A stretch of DNA of 12,697 nucleotides from the NCBI GenBank assembly GCA_024278555.1, contig JAJRSX010000041.1, positions 1 through 12,697 of the forward strand, given 5' to 3'. This stretch comes from a bacterium. GTDB lineage: Bacteria; CG2-30-53-67; CG2-30-70-394. Made by a program: the position numbers and the translations under genes. The notes beneath the pieces were generated by a model. That model did no database searches, was not told the DNA's origin, and saw only the letters and a list, made by a program, of their open reading frames with translations. Position 1 is the first letter of the stretch. Each line of letters starts with the position of its first letter. Of the stretch, positions 1 through 10,385 are shown piece by piece.

Positions 1-33
1 CACTCCGATCGTCTGCGTGGTAGCCTGCTTCAT
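1..33 (-). CDS. 5' end of an unidentified gene, cut by the left edge (possibly IS110-type transposase)
   Basis: Only 11 codons are inside the window; they read MKQATTQTIGV from an ATG at 33-31 with no stop. The start is credible because AAAGGAG lies 8 nt upstream of it on the minus strand, which is among the better ribosome-binding sites in the window. A short polar N-terminus running into a hydrophobic 'TIGV' resembles the opening of IS110-family transposases, where the next residue is usually the first catalytic Asp of the RuvC-like DEDD domain. That resemblance is my inference from 11 residues; many other proteins could begin this way. The hairpin-rich leader at 34-100 agrees with an IS110 left end but does not prove it. 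Confidence 0.4.
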   Translation of the reverse strand, partial: MKQATTQTIGV

Positions 34-225
34 GGTCGCTCTCCTTTGCTTGTGGGCTCCGAGCCCGTGGTTAGCATTGAGCCAGGTTAGAACCTGAGCT
101 CGCGAGGAGAGCGGCCTCCTCATCCCATCTCTGTGGTGAAACCCAAACCGGACATGCACCCAGGTACCGCTCGACAAACAAAGTCCCCTACCGCGCGCTA
201 CTGACACCAGCCAGCCTCGTCGGCC
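34..225 (-). other. Structured non-coding leader upstream of the left-edge gene
   Basis: There is no credible ORF in these 192 nt. Two perfect hairpins are visible: GGGCTC-1 nt-GAGCCC (54-66) and CAGGTT-2 nt-AACCTG (83-96). Both lie within 65 nt upstream of the left-edge start codon. If the edge gene is an IS110-group transposase, this is where the element's left end and its guide (bridge) RNA would be encoded. If not, it is an ordinary structured 5' leader. I cannot place an element boundary. Confidence 0.3.
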
Positions 226-648
226 TCACCGCGCAAAGGGGTTCTCGATCTGGATCCCTTCTACCCGCTGACCGGCCTGCATGTCCTCACTGTAGAGGCG
301 GGTGCAGCCGGCCCCCAGGGCGGCGGCGAGGATCAGGGAGTCGTAGAAGCCGTACCGGTAACGCGCCTGAATTTCGAGACCACGCTGGTAGAGACCCTGA
401 CTCGGCATGACGCTCCAGAGAGGGAGGAGTACCTGGTCGAGAAAACGGCGCCCATCCTCCAGCGTGATCGGTACGACGAGCTTGCGGGTGAGGACGTTGA
501 GAGTCTCTTGCACGACCTGAAAGCTGATCGTGCCGCTTCCCACCTCCAGCGCCGTGCGAATCAACGACTCGGCGGTCCGCCGCTTCTCGGGGTCGGTTTC
601 ATCGAAGAGGTAGACGAAGATGTTGGAGTCGATGAAATCACCGCTCAT
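226..648 (-). CDS. PIN-domain toxin, VapC-type ribonuclease
   Basis: This 140-residue protein is a typical single PIN domain. It opens with FIDSNIFVY, giving the first metal-binding Asp (D7). QVVQETLNVL supplies the conserved Glu (near residue 48). YGFYDSLILAAAL gives the third acidic position (near residue 103), and LYSEDM gives the last ones (near 120). VapC toxins are Mg-dependent endoribonucleases that cut tRNA or rRNA in the cytoplasm and are held inactive by a partner antitoxin. The ATG at 648 overlaps the last 11 nt of the antitoxin gene, and a strong GGGAGGAGAT ribosome-binding site lies inside that gene, so translation is probably coupled. Length is normal and all four acidic positions are present, so the toxin looks intact. 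The RNA target cannot be told from sequence. Confidence 0.87.
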   Translation of the reverse strand: MSGDFIDSNIFVYLFDETDPEKRRTAESLIRTALEVGSGTISFQVVQETLNVLTRKLVVPITLEDGRRFLDQVLLPLWSVMPSQGLYQRGLEIQARYRYGFYDSLILAAALGAGCTRLYSEDMQAGQRVEGIQIENPFAR

Positions 649-862
649 TCATCTCCTCCCGGGTGAATCGGTGCCCCCCGGTGCGGACGTAGCGCCGCAG
701 GTGGTCGACGACCGCCATCGCCTCATCCGCGCGTTGGCCGCGCCGGGCATAGTCGGCGAGCCAGATCCGGAACTCCGCGTTCAGGGTGGTGCGCTCCGCC
801 CGTGCCCGCTCACGCGCCGCCTCGATCAACTTCTCGTCCGCACTCAGGGTGATGTTTTTCAT
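638..862 (-). CDS. VapB-type antitoxin, ribbon-helix-helix
   Basis: This 74-residue protein starts MKNITLSADEKLIEAAR, the beta-strand-then-helix opening of ribbon-helix-helix (CopG/Arc-like) DNA-binding antitoxins. The second helix is around residues 25-40 (TTLNAEFRIWLADYA). The charged C-terminus (residues 45-74, ending FTREEMNER) is the part expected to wrap the toxin. Known function of the family: dimers bind an operator in their own promoter and neutralise the PIN toxin. The start at 862 has GAGG six nt upstream, and the stop falls inside the toxin gene. A partial palindrome upstream (888-907) is a plausible operator. It could be annotated only as an RHH protein; the pairing with a PIN gene makes the antitoxin role likely. 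Confidence 0.8.
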   Translation of the reverse strand: MKNITLSADEKLIEAARERARAERTTLNAEFRIWLADYARRGQRADEAMAVVDHLRRYVRTGGHRFTREEMNER

Positions 863-887
863 GCCATGCCTCGCTTACCGCGGGTTA

Positions 888-907
888 TACACGAACATAG
901 TGTACAC
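888..907 (-). promoter_or_regulatory. Candidate operator of the vapBC-type operon
   Basis: Read on the minus strand, TACAC and GTGTA arms (888-892 and 900-904) flank a 7-nt centre, and the perfect 8-bp palindrome GTGTACAC occupies 900-907. The site lies 26-45 nt upstream of the antitoxin start. RHH antitoxins bind short inverted repeats of this kind in their own promoter. A TATAAC hexamer (884-889) abuts the site and could be a -10 box, but I see no convincing -35 partner. Confidence 0.4.
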
Positions 908-1020
908 GACATCAGTGCTTAGCGCGGGTGGTGCGTCCCCCTCCATGGGCGCCCCTCTTCGAGGAGGAGCGGAAATAATGGCTGGCGAGAAAGTCGATGT
1001 TCCCGAGACCTCGAGGGGGT

Positions 1021-1108
1021 GGGAACACGAAAGCACGAAAAGTTCAAAATACGAAAGAAGTCAATCGGTTGTTTTTCGTGCCTTCCCCCTTTCGTGTCTT
1101 CGTGTCCC
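1021..1108. repeat. Intergenic palindromic element with CACGAAA units
   Basis: The left arm (1021-1040) carries two tandem CACGAAA units, with a further ACGAAA at 1051-1056. The right arm (1090-1108) is an imperfect reverse complement built of TTTCGTG-type units. A second, perfect 9-bp pairing exists inside the element: GCACGAAAA (1033-1041) with TTTTCGTGC (1073-1081), so alternative folds compete. Spacer between the outer arms is 49 nt. It shares its plan, but not its sequence, with elements at 4752-4929 and 7532-7694. I recognise this style of palindrome from environmental genomes but know no named family or function. Confidence 0.65.
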
Positions 1109-1151
1109 GGCGGTGTGACGGTTGCCGGAACCCTCAGGGCTATTGCCGCCG

Positions 1152-1169
1152 GCCCTCTTCGGGCTTTTT
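1152..1169 (+). terminator. Weak terminator-like hairpin reading on the plus strand
   Basis: GCCC (1152-1155), a 5-nt loop, GGGC (1161-1164) and five T residues (1165-1169) form a minimal intrinsic-terminator shape in the plus direction. It sits 10 nt beyond the pgsA stop, but its T-run is on the wrong side to end pgsA transcription, and no plus-strand gene precedes it. It could block antisense transcription into pgsA, or be chance. Confidence 0.25.
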
Positions 1170-1178
1170 CCCCGACCT

Positions 1179-1814
1179 TCAGCCCGCCGGCGCACCCGGG
1201 CCGGTGCGCCAGTAGTTGAGGACGTACTGCACCCCGGAGACCACCGCCAGGACCATGGCGACCCAGAGGAAGAAGGTGCCCATGGGGCGGAAGGGGATGA
1301 AGGGGAGGAACCAGATGTGGTCCGCCAAGAGCATGAGGATGGCGGTGATCTGCGCCCCCACCTTCCACTTGCCGAGCGACTCGGCGGCCAGGACCACCCC
1401 CTCGCTCGCCGCTAGCGACCGCAGCCCGGTGACCGCGAACTCGCGGCCGAGGATGATGATGACAATCCACGCCGACGCCCGCTCGATCTCCACCAGCATC
1501 ACCAGGGCGGCGGTGATCAGGACCTTGTCGGCGATCGGATCGAGGAGCTTGCCGAGGCGCGAGACGAGGTGGTAGCGGCGCGCCAGGTAGCCGTCAAAGA
1601 AGTCGGTGACCGCCGCGAAGGTGAAGGTCCACCCGGCCGCCCAGTAGGTGTGGTGGTCCACGATGATCGGGTAGTGGAAGAGGACGAAGAGGGGGACGAG
1701 CAGCACCCGCAGGAGGGTGAGGCCGTTCGGCAGGTGCTTGAACCACGGCGCCGGAAGCGGCTCGCCCACCACCGTGGCCGCCTCCCCCGCCGTCCCTGCG
1801 TCGTCCCTGCTCAT
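1179..1814 (-). CDS. pgsA: CDP-diacylglycerol-glycerol-3-phosphate 3-phosphatidyltransferase
   Basis: This 211-residue membrane protein makes phosphatidylglycerophosphate from CDP-diacylglycerol and glycerol-3-phosphate, the first committed step to phosphatidylglycerol and cardiolipin. The CDP-alcohol phosphotransferase signature is complete: D71, D74-G75, A78-R79, G88, D92, D96. The usual N-terminal 'PN.LTLLR' helix begins at P29, so about 27 residues precede the normal start of the family. The ATG at 1814 is still preferred because it overlaps the kdsC stop (ATGA). Hydrophobic segments fall near residues 33-52, 60-71, 97-110, 115-130, 152-170 and 180-198. It is the last gene of the Kdo unit and is probably co-transcribed with kdsC. 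Related family members (e.g. phosphatidylserine synthase) are less likely given the N-terminus and spacing. Confidence 0.92.
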   Translation of the reverse strand: MSRDDAGTAGEAATVVGEPLPAPWFKHLPNGLTLLRVLLVPLFVLFHYPIIVDHHTYWAAGWTFTFAAVTDFFDGYLARRYHLVSRLGKLLDPIADKVLITAALVMLVEIERASAWIVIIILGREFAVTGLRSLAASEGVVLAAESLGKWKVGAQITAILMLLADHIWFLPFIPFRPMGTFFLWVAMVLAVVSGVQYVLNYWRTGPGAPAG

Positions 1815-2335
1815 CCGAGGTACCCCGCGATGATCTCCTCCCAGTCGCCGCGGGCCCGGAGGATCAGCTCGACGAGCTCCGCCACGGCGCCGCGGCCCCC
1901 CGCCGCGGCGGCGATGAAGTGGGCCCGGTCGCGGACCACCGCCGGGGCGTCGGCGACGGTGGCGGCGAGGCCGACGCGGCGCATCACCGGCAGGTCGACG
2001 ATGTCGTCGCCCATGTAGGCGACCTGCTCCGGGGCGAGGCGCTCGGCGGCGAGGATCTCGTCGAAGACCGGCAGCTTGCGCAGCGCCCCCTGGTGGACGA
2101 TGGCGATGTGGAGCTCCGCGGCGCGCCGCTCGACGATGGTGGAGGCGCGGCCGGTGATGATCCCGAAGCGGAGGCCGTGGCGCACCGCGAGCTTGATCCG
2201 GTGGCCGTCGCGTACGTGGAACGACTTCCCCTCGACGCCGGCGGCGTCATAGGTGATCGAGCCGTCGGTGAGCACCCCGTCCACGTCCAGCAGGACAAGA
2301 CGAATGGCGGCGGCGCGGGCGGTGAGGTTGGACAT
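1811..2335 (-). CDS. kdsC: 3-deoxy-D-manno-octulosonate 8-phosphate phosphatase
   Basis: KdsC removes phosphate from Kdo-8-P in the cytoplasm to give Kdo. The 174-residue protein is a capless HAD phosphatase of the usual length. Motif I is LLDVDGVLTDG, with nucleophile D17 and acid/base D19; motif II is T61 in IITGR; K87 is the motif III lysine; motif IV is GDD (D110, D111). The family-specific FHVRDGHRIK (39-48) and C-terminal GGRGAVAEL (146-154) support KdsC rather than a generic HAD enzyme. It starts 5 nt after the stop of the broken hicA and overlaps pgsA by 4 nt. The ribosome-binding site is weak (AAGTAG), so translation may depend on coupling with the upstream reading frame. Confidence 0.95.
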   Translation of the reverse strand: MSNLTARAAAIRLVLLDVDGVLTDGSITYDAAGVEGKSFHVRDGHRIKLAVRHGLRFGIITGRASTIVERRAAELHIAIVHQGALRKLPVFDEILAAERLAPEQVAYMGDDIVDLPVMRRVGLAATVADAPAVVRDRAHFIAAAAGGRGAVAELVELILRARGDWEEIIAGYLG

Positions 2336-2340
2336 ATCGT

Positions 2341-2564
2341 CTACTTCTTGGCCAGCAGCTCTTCCACCGTCATTTGAACATCGACTGCAATCTGGCGAAG
2401 GAGCATGGGCGCGATGTCACGCCCCTTGTGAAAGGGTACGGTTGTGACCCGCCCGTCCGGGTGACGAAACTGCTTGTGCGAGCCACGCTGGCGCACCTCT
2501 TCGAAACCGTGATGGCGAGGAGAGCCACGACCTGCTGTGGCTTGAGAACAGGAACAGTCCCCAT
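2341..2564 (-). pseudogene. hicA: hicA-type toxin gene broken by a one-base frameshift
   Basis: Two reading frames together spell one HicA mRNA interferase. From the ATG at 2564, frame one gives MGTVPVLKPQQVVALLA, a typical HicA N-terminus, then runs into an unrelated tail ending at 2370. The rest, from HHGFEEVRQRGSHKQF to VEELLAKK at 2341, is in another frame that enters near 2514. Adding one base around 2514-2517 joins them into a 74-residue protein with the normal 'LxxxGF..VRQRGSH' spacing. The catalytic His, in GSH, lies after the break, so the product from the normal start lacks the active site. The second frame has no start codon of its own near the junction. It follows hicB by 11 nt and precedes kdsC by 5 nt. 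A sequencing error would restore an intact gene. Confidence 0.8.
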
Positions 2565-2575
2565 GAGCTGGCGCT

Positions 2576-2785
2576 TCAGGAAACTGAAACCTGTTGGGTT
2601 CCCACGAACTCCGCCTCCATCCTAGGTTGATCATCTTCCAATAGCATCTCGATGACCTCCCGGAGGTTGGCACTCAGCTCATCCAGCGATTCAGCTTGGG
2701 CGTGCGCACCGGGAAAGCCGGGTACGAACCCAACATAGAGCCCGGTCTCCTGATCGCGCTCAATCACTGCTGTGAAGTTTTTCAT
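2576..2785 (-). CDS. hicB: HicB-type antitoxin
   Basis: This 69-residue protein matches short HicB antitoxins. It begins MKNFTAVIERDQETGLYVGFVPGFPGA, with the family's 'Y-V-G..P..PG..' strand pair, and continues with the SLDELSANLREVIEMLLED helix. It has the partial RNase H-like fold and lacks a C-terminal DNA-binding domain, as many short HicB proteins do. Known role: it binds and inhibits HicA. The start at 2785 has AAGGGG about 6 nt upstream. A perfect 8-bp inverted repeat sits just upstream (2798-2820). It lies between kdsD (stop 36 nt upstream) and the broken hicA, in the same direction as the Kdo genes, so it is probably carried on their transcript. The gene is intact although its toxin is not. 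Confidence 0.88.
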   Translation of the reverse strand: MKNFTAVIERDQETGLYVGFVPGFPGAHAQAESLDELSANLREVIEMLLEDDQPRMEAEFVGTQQVSVS

Positions 2786-2797
2786 CGGTTGCCCCTT

Positions 2798-2820
2798 ATC
2801 GCAACGCGCCGGGTTGCGAT
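2798..2820. promoter_or_regulatory. Perfect 8-bp inverted repeat upstream of hicB
   Basis: ATCGCAAC (2798-2805) and GTTGCGAT (2813-2820) flank a 7-nt centre. The repeat starts 1 nt past the kdsD stop codon and ends 12 nt before the hicB start, just upstream of its ribosome-binding site. It could be an operator for the HicBA complex or an RNA hairpin that separates kdsD and hicB expression. No T-run follows it in the direction of transcription, so it is not an intrinsic terminator. Confidence 0.5.
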
Positions 2821-2821
2821 G

Positions 2822-3805
2822 TTACACGATCTTTGCCTTCAAGCAGTCGTGCAGGTGGATGATCCCGGCGGGACGGCCCTCCGCGTCGGCGATGACCAGG
2901 GAGGTGATGTTGCGCTCCTCCATCTGGGCCACGGCGAGGGCGGCGAGGGCGTCCGCCGCGATGGTGCGCGGGTGGTGGCCCATGAACTGGGAGACCGGCT
3001 GCGCCAGGGGGTCGTCGCCCTGCTCCAGGGCGCGGCGCAGGTCACCGTCGGTGAGGATCCCCACCAGCAGGCCATTGCCGTCGACGACGGTGGTCACCCC
3101 GAGCTTCTTGGCGGTCATCTCCAGAAGCGCCTCTTTGAGGGTGCGCTCCTGCGCCACCACCGGCAGCTCGTCGCCTCCGTGCATCAGGTCGGCCACCTTC
3201 ACGAAGAGGCGGCGGCCGAGGCTGCCGCCCGGATGAAACTGGGCGAAGTCCTCGGGGCGGAAGTTGCGCCGCTCCAAGAGCGCCACGGCGAGGGCGTCAC
3301 CCATGGCCAGGGTGGCGGTGGTGGAGGCGGTGGGGACGATGTTGAGGTGGCACGCCTCGCGCTCGACGCCGACGTCGAGGACCACCTGGGCGCCCTCGGC
3401 AAGCACCGACTCCATGCCGCCGGTCATGGCGATGAGGGGGCAGCCCATGCGCTCGATCATCGGGATCAGGCGCACCACCTCGTCGGTGTTCCCCGAGTTG
3501 GAGATGGCCACCACCACGTCGCCGCGGGTGACCATGCCGAAGTCGCCGTGGATCCCCTCGGCCGGGTGGAGAAAGATCGACGGGGTGCCGGTGGAGGCGA
3601 GGGTGGCGCAGATCTTCTTCCCCACCAGCCCCGACTTGCCCATCCCGGTGACCACCACCTTGCCGGTGCAGGCGAGCATCAGCTCCACCGCCCGGGCGAA
3701 GCTGTCGCCGAGGCGCGCCTCCACCCGCGCCAGGGCCGCCGCCTCGATCTCGAGGACGCGGCGGCCAATGGCGAGGGTGTCGGTGGGACAGGGGGTGTCG
3801 GGCAT
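2822..3805 (-). CDS. kdsD: D-arabinose 5-phosphate isomerase
   Basis: KdsD converts ribulose-5-phosphate to arabinose-5-phosphate, the entry step of Kdo synthesis. The 327-residue protein has a SIS sugar-isomerase domain (about 40-175) followed by two CBS domains (about 203-262 and 271-326). GMGKSG gives K57; E109, E150 and H191 (in FHPGG) match, with a constant offset of two, the residues K59, E111, E152 and H193 that I recall as important in the E. coli enzyme. The ATG at 3805 is chosen because family proteins start 15-20 residues before 'VLEIEAAAL'; the open frame continues to 4276 but there it overlaps kdsA and reads as low-complexity shadow. No clear ribosome-binding site precedes this start. 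It is 77 nt downstream of kdsA. GutQ and KpsF are paralogues with the same fold; the neighbours favour KdsD. Confidence 0.94.
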   Translation of the reverse strand: MPDTPCPTDTLAIGRRVLEIEAAALARVEARLGDSFARAVELMLACTGKVVVTGMGKSGLVGKKICATLASTGTPSIFLHPAEGIHGDFGMVTRGDVVVAISNSGNTDEVVRLIPMIERMGCPLIAMTGGMESVLAEGAQVVLDVGVEREACHLNIVPTASTTATLAMGDALAVALLERRNFRPEDFAQFHPGGSLGRRLFVKVADLMHGGDELPVVAQERTLKEALLEMTAKKLGVTTVVDGNGLLVGILTDGDLRRALEQGDDPLAQPVSQFMGHHPRTIAADALAALAVAQMEERNITSLVIADAEGRPAGIIHLHDCLKAKIV

Positions 3806-3865
3806 GAGAGGGGCGGGAACGAGTTCGATTTCCGGGAGGCCGTTCAACGGAGGTACGGCGTCATC

Positions 3866-3880
3866 GCGGGCATGGCCCGC
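3866..3880 (-). other. Intercistronic hairpin between kdsA and kdsD
   Basis: GCGGGC and GCCCGC arms with a 3-nt loop form a perfect 6-bp hairpin starting 2 nt after the kdsA stop codon. No T-run follows. It may slow 3' decay of the kdsA message or cause pausing; its effect is not visible from sequence. Confidence 0.35.
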
Positions 3881-3882
3881 TC

Positions 3883-4734
3883 CTACCCGTTGTTCACCGC
3901 CGCCTCGACCCGCTTGACCTCCTCCAGGAGCGACCGGAGGGCAGCGAGCGGCACCATGTTGGGACCGTCGGAGAGGGCGACGTCGGGGTCCGGGTGGACC
4001 TCCATGAAGAGGGCGTCGACGCCGGCGGCGACCGCGGCGCGGGTGAGGTAGGGGATGAATTTGCGCTGCCCGCCCGACTTGCCGCCGAGGCCGCCGGGGA
4101 GCTGCACCGAGTGGGTGCAGTCGAAGACCACCGGGTAGCCGAGCTCCCGCAGGATGGGGAGCGAGCGCATGTCGGAGACGAGGTTGTTGTAGCCGAAGGA
4201 GACGCCGCGCTCGGTGAGGGTGATGCGGTGGTTGCCGGTGGAGGTCGCCTTGGTGACGATGTTGCCCGCGTCCCACGGGGCGAGGAACTGCCCCTTCTTG
4301 ATGTTCACCACCCGGCCGCTGTTGGCGACCGCGACCACGAAGTCGGTCTGGCGACAGAGGAAGGCGGGAATTTGCAGGATGTCGATCACCTCCGCCGCCG
4401 GAACGATCTGCGCCTCGGTGTGGACGTCGGAGATCACCGGGACACCCACCTCATCCTTCACCTTCTGGAGGATGCGCAGCCCCTCGTCGAGCCCGGGGCC
4501 GCGGAAGGAGTCGACCGAGGTGCGGTTCGCCTTGTCGAACGACGACTTGAAGACGTAGGGGATCTGGAGGTCGCGGGCGATCTCGGCGATTGCCTCGGCG
4601 GTGGTCAGGGCCAGGGCCTCGCTCTCGATGGCGCACGGCCCGGCAAAGAGGCAGATGGGGCGACCGCCGCCGATGACCACCTCATCGGTGACCGCCACCT
4701 CGCGGGTGGGGGGGGTGTGGAGGGGGAGGTCCAT
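3883..4734 (-). CDS. kdsA: 3-deoxy-8-phosphooctulonate synthase (Kdo-8-P synthase), metal-type
   Basis: KdsA condenses arabinose-5-phosphate with PEP to Kdo-8-phosphate in the cytoplasm. The 283-residue TIM barrel has the family blocks AGPCAIES (31-38), [11 protein letters not shown] (63-73), [13 protein letters not shown] (119-131), NIKKGQF (144-150) and [12 protein letters not shown] (204-215). C34, H208, E245 and D256 reproduce exactly the spacing of the metal ligands I recall from Aquifex aeolicus KdsA (C11, H185, E222, D233), so this should be the metal-dependent class; E. coli has Asn at the Cys position. The ATG at 4734 has no good ribosome-binding site, and about 20 residues precede the usual start. 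A GTG at codon 13 is an alternative. It is separated from pyrG by a 209-nt gap filled by a large palindrome. Confidence 0.95.
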   Translation of the reverse strand: MDLPLHTPPTREVAVTDEVVIGGGRPICLFAGPCAIESEALALTTAEAIAEIARDLQIPYVFKSSFDKANRTSVDSFRGPGLDEGLRILQKVKDEVGVPVISDVHTEAQIVPAAEVIDILQIPAFLCRQTDFVVAVANSGRVVNIKKGQFLAPWDAGNIVTKATSTGNHRITLTERGVSFGYNNLVSDMRSLPILRELGYPVVFDCTHSVQLPGGLGGKSGGQRKFIPYLTRAAVAAGVDALFMEVHPDPDVALSDGPNMVPLAALRSLLEEVKRVEAAVNNG

Positions 4735-4751
4735 GGGGTCTCAGGAGAGAG

Positions 4752-4929
4752 TGGAAAGTAGAAGGTAGAAAGTAGAAAGGGGGTGTTGTTGAGGGAAAGG
4801 CGGGTCAGGTGGCGCGCCCGGGGTTTGGAGAAAAAGGCTGCTGCAGGGAGAGAGGTCACAGTAACAGGGGTCTGCCGCCAACACCCCGATTCATCGCGCC
4901 CCTTTCTACTTTCTACCCTCTACTTTCTA
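4752..4929. repeat. Large palindromic element with GTAGAAA units between pyrG and kdsA
   Basis: The left arm (4752-4782) and right arm (4899-4929) are reverse complements at 29 of 31 positions, with the inner 19 perfect. Both are made of GTAGAAA-type units in tandem. A second perfect pairing continues inward: GGGGTGTTG (4780-4788) with CAACACCCC (4879-4887). The transcript through this gap could fold into a stem of nearly 40 bp with an 11-nt bulge on one side. The spacer between the outer arms is 116 nt and has no ORF with a ribosome-binding site. The element fills most of the gap between the pyrG stop (4944) and the kdsA start (4734). Confidence 0.75.
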
Positions 4930-4943
4930 CCTTACTACCGCCC

Positions 4944-7375
<2,432 letters not shown>

Positions 7376-7531
7376 GGGCGACTCGAAGCGGGAGCCCTAC
7401 GGTAACGCCGAGGCCCCGGTTCGGCCACATGCCCGGAACGGATCGACCACGGGGGACACGGGGGGAGGTGGGGGACAAAGGACGACCGGCGTGTTCCGCC
7501 GTGACGGCGGCGCGGGCGATGGTCCGGCTTT

Positions 7532-7694
7532 TTATTCGCCACGCTCCACGGAAGGGCACGGAAGTAGGGGTCTCCCGTTGGGTTGAGCGAGAGACCCGGA
7601 CCCCCTTCCTCCTTGAACAGACGGTAGACGCCACCTGGTTCTCTTCCCCACCGCCGCACGCTCTCGCCCCTTCCGTGGGTTCCGTGGCCAATAA
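7532..7694. repeat. Palindromic element with CACGGAA units between clpC and kdsB
   Basis: The left arm starts at 7532 (TTATTCGCCACG, then CCACGGAAGGGCACGGAAG). The right arm (7667-7694) is its imperfect reverse complement and reads on the minus strand TTATTGGCCACG, then CCCACGGAAGGGG. The outer 12 nt match at 11 positions; inside them a small gap is needed to align the units. The spacer contains a further 7-bp hairpin, GGGTCTC (7568-7574) with GAGACCC (7591-7597). The outer end touches the clpC terminator. Confidence 0.6.
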
Positions 7695-7697
7695 CAC

Positions 7698-7730
7698 AGA
7701 GGCCCCGGGATCGAAGATCCCGAGGCCTCT
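7698..7730 (-). terminator. Strong hairpin downstream of clpC, probable terminator
   Basis: A 15-bp stem (7716-7730 with 7698-7712) closes a 3-nt loop. Read on the minus strand the only non-Watson-Crick pair is a T-G wobble; read on the plus strand it is a C-A mismatch, so the minus-strand RNA folds better. It begins 27 nt after the clpC stop. The following GTGTTATT is only moderately T-rich. Confidence 0.65.
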
Positions 7731-7757
7731 CGGAAAACCGCCTTGCAAAGTCTCGGG

Positions 7758-10244
<2,487 letters not shown>

Positions 10245-10309
10245 GGAGTGCTCCTTCGCGCGTACGGCGGGTGTTCGACCGTGTATCGGCTATCGCCATA
10301 GAGGAATCG

Positions 10310-10338
10310 AGAGTAGGGAGGAGGTTTCTGGGTGTCAA
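10310..10338 (-). promoter_or_regulatory. Candidate sigma-70 promoter of clpC
   Basis: On the minus strand a consensus TTGACA (10333-10338) is followed after exactly 17 nt by TACTCT (10310-10315), a weaker -10 box. The -10 box lies 65 nt upstream of the clpC start. I see no heat-shock (sigma-32) pattern here. Confidence 0.55.
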
Positions 10339-10385
10339 CGCGTACAAGTTGTTATCCTGTTGAATCGAAAGAGATTTTTACCGAT

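Larger units (their letters stand above)
863..1178. other. Gene-free spacer between the vapBC-type operon and pgsA
   Basis: These 316 nt hold the toxin-antitoxin promoter region (about 884-907), a G/C-rich stretch with a small CCTC-TTC-GAGG hairpin (954-964), the CACGAAA palindromic element (1021-1108), and a short hairpin with a T-run on the plus strand (1152-1169). The element stands out as AT-rich against its surroundings. No ORF here has a ribosome-binding site or protein-like composition. Confidence 0.6.
7376..7757. other. Gene-free spacer between clpC and kdsB
   Basis: These 382 nt hold the clpC terminator hairpin (7698-7730), the CACGGAA palindromic element (7532-7694), a CCGCCG-TGA-CGGCGG hairpin (7496-7510), and a stretch with four G-runs on the plus strand (7451-7474). 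The kdsB promoter should lie here, but I see no sigma-70 pair of good quality on the minus strand. The region has no ORF with protein-like composition or a ribosome-binding site. Confidence 0.6.

Noticed and set aside
1021-1108. CRISPR array or tRNA in the AT-rich repeats
   Set aside because: The units are 7 nt, without regular 30-nt repeats and spacers, and no cloverleaf can be drawn.
2508-2522. Programmed frameshift in hicA
   Set aside because: There is no slippery X-XXY-YYZ heptamer or homopolymer run at the junction, so a mutation or sequence error is simpler.
2341-2673. A 110-residue protein as the true hicA product
   Set aside because: Its first half overlaps hicB in another frame and is unlike any HicA; the real N-terminus is in the frame starting at 2564.
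3806-4276. N-terminal extension of kdsD to 484 residues
   Set aside because: The extra part overlaps kdsA in another frame and is Arg/Pro/His-rich shadow sequence; the KdsD family begins near the ATG at 3805.
4783-4898. A small gene inside the pyrG-kdsA palindrome
   Set aside because: Open frames there span the repeat arms, have no ribosome-binding site, and translate to low-complexity sequence.
7451-7474. G-quadruplex on the plus strand upstream of kdsB
   Set aside because: One of the four G-runs has only two Gs, so only a weak two-layer structure is possible; G-runs are also expected in DNA this GC-rich.
7376-7530. Sigma-70 promoter for kdsB
   Set aside because: The best pair found (TGGCCG, 17 nt, TACCGT) matches consensus at only about half the positions.
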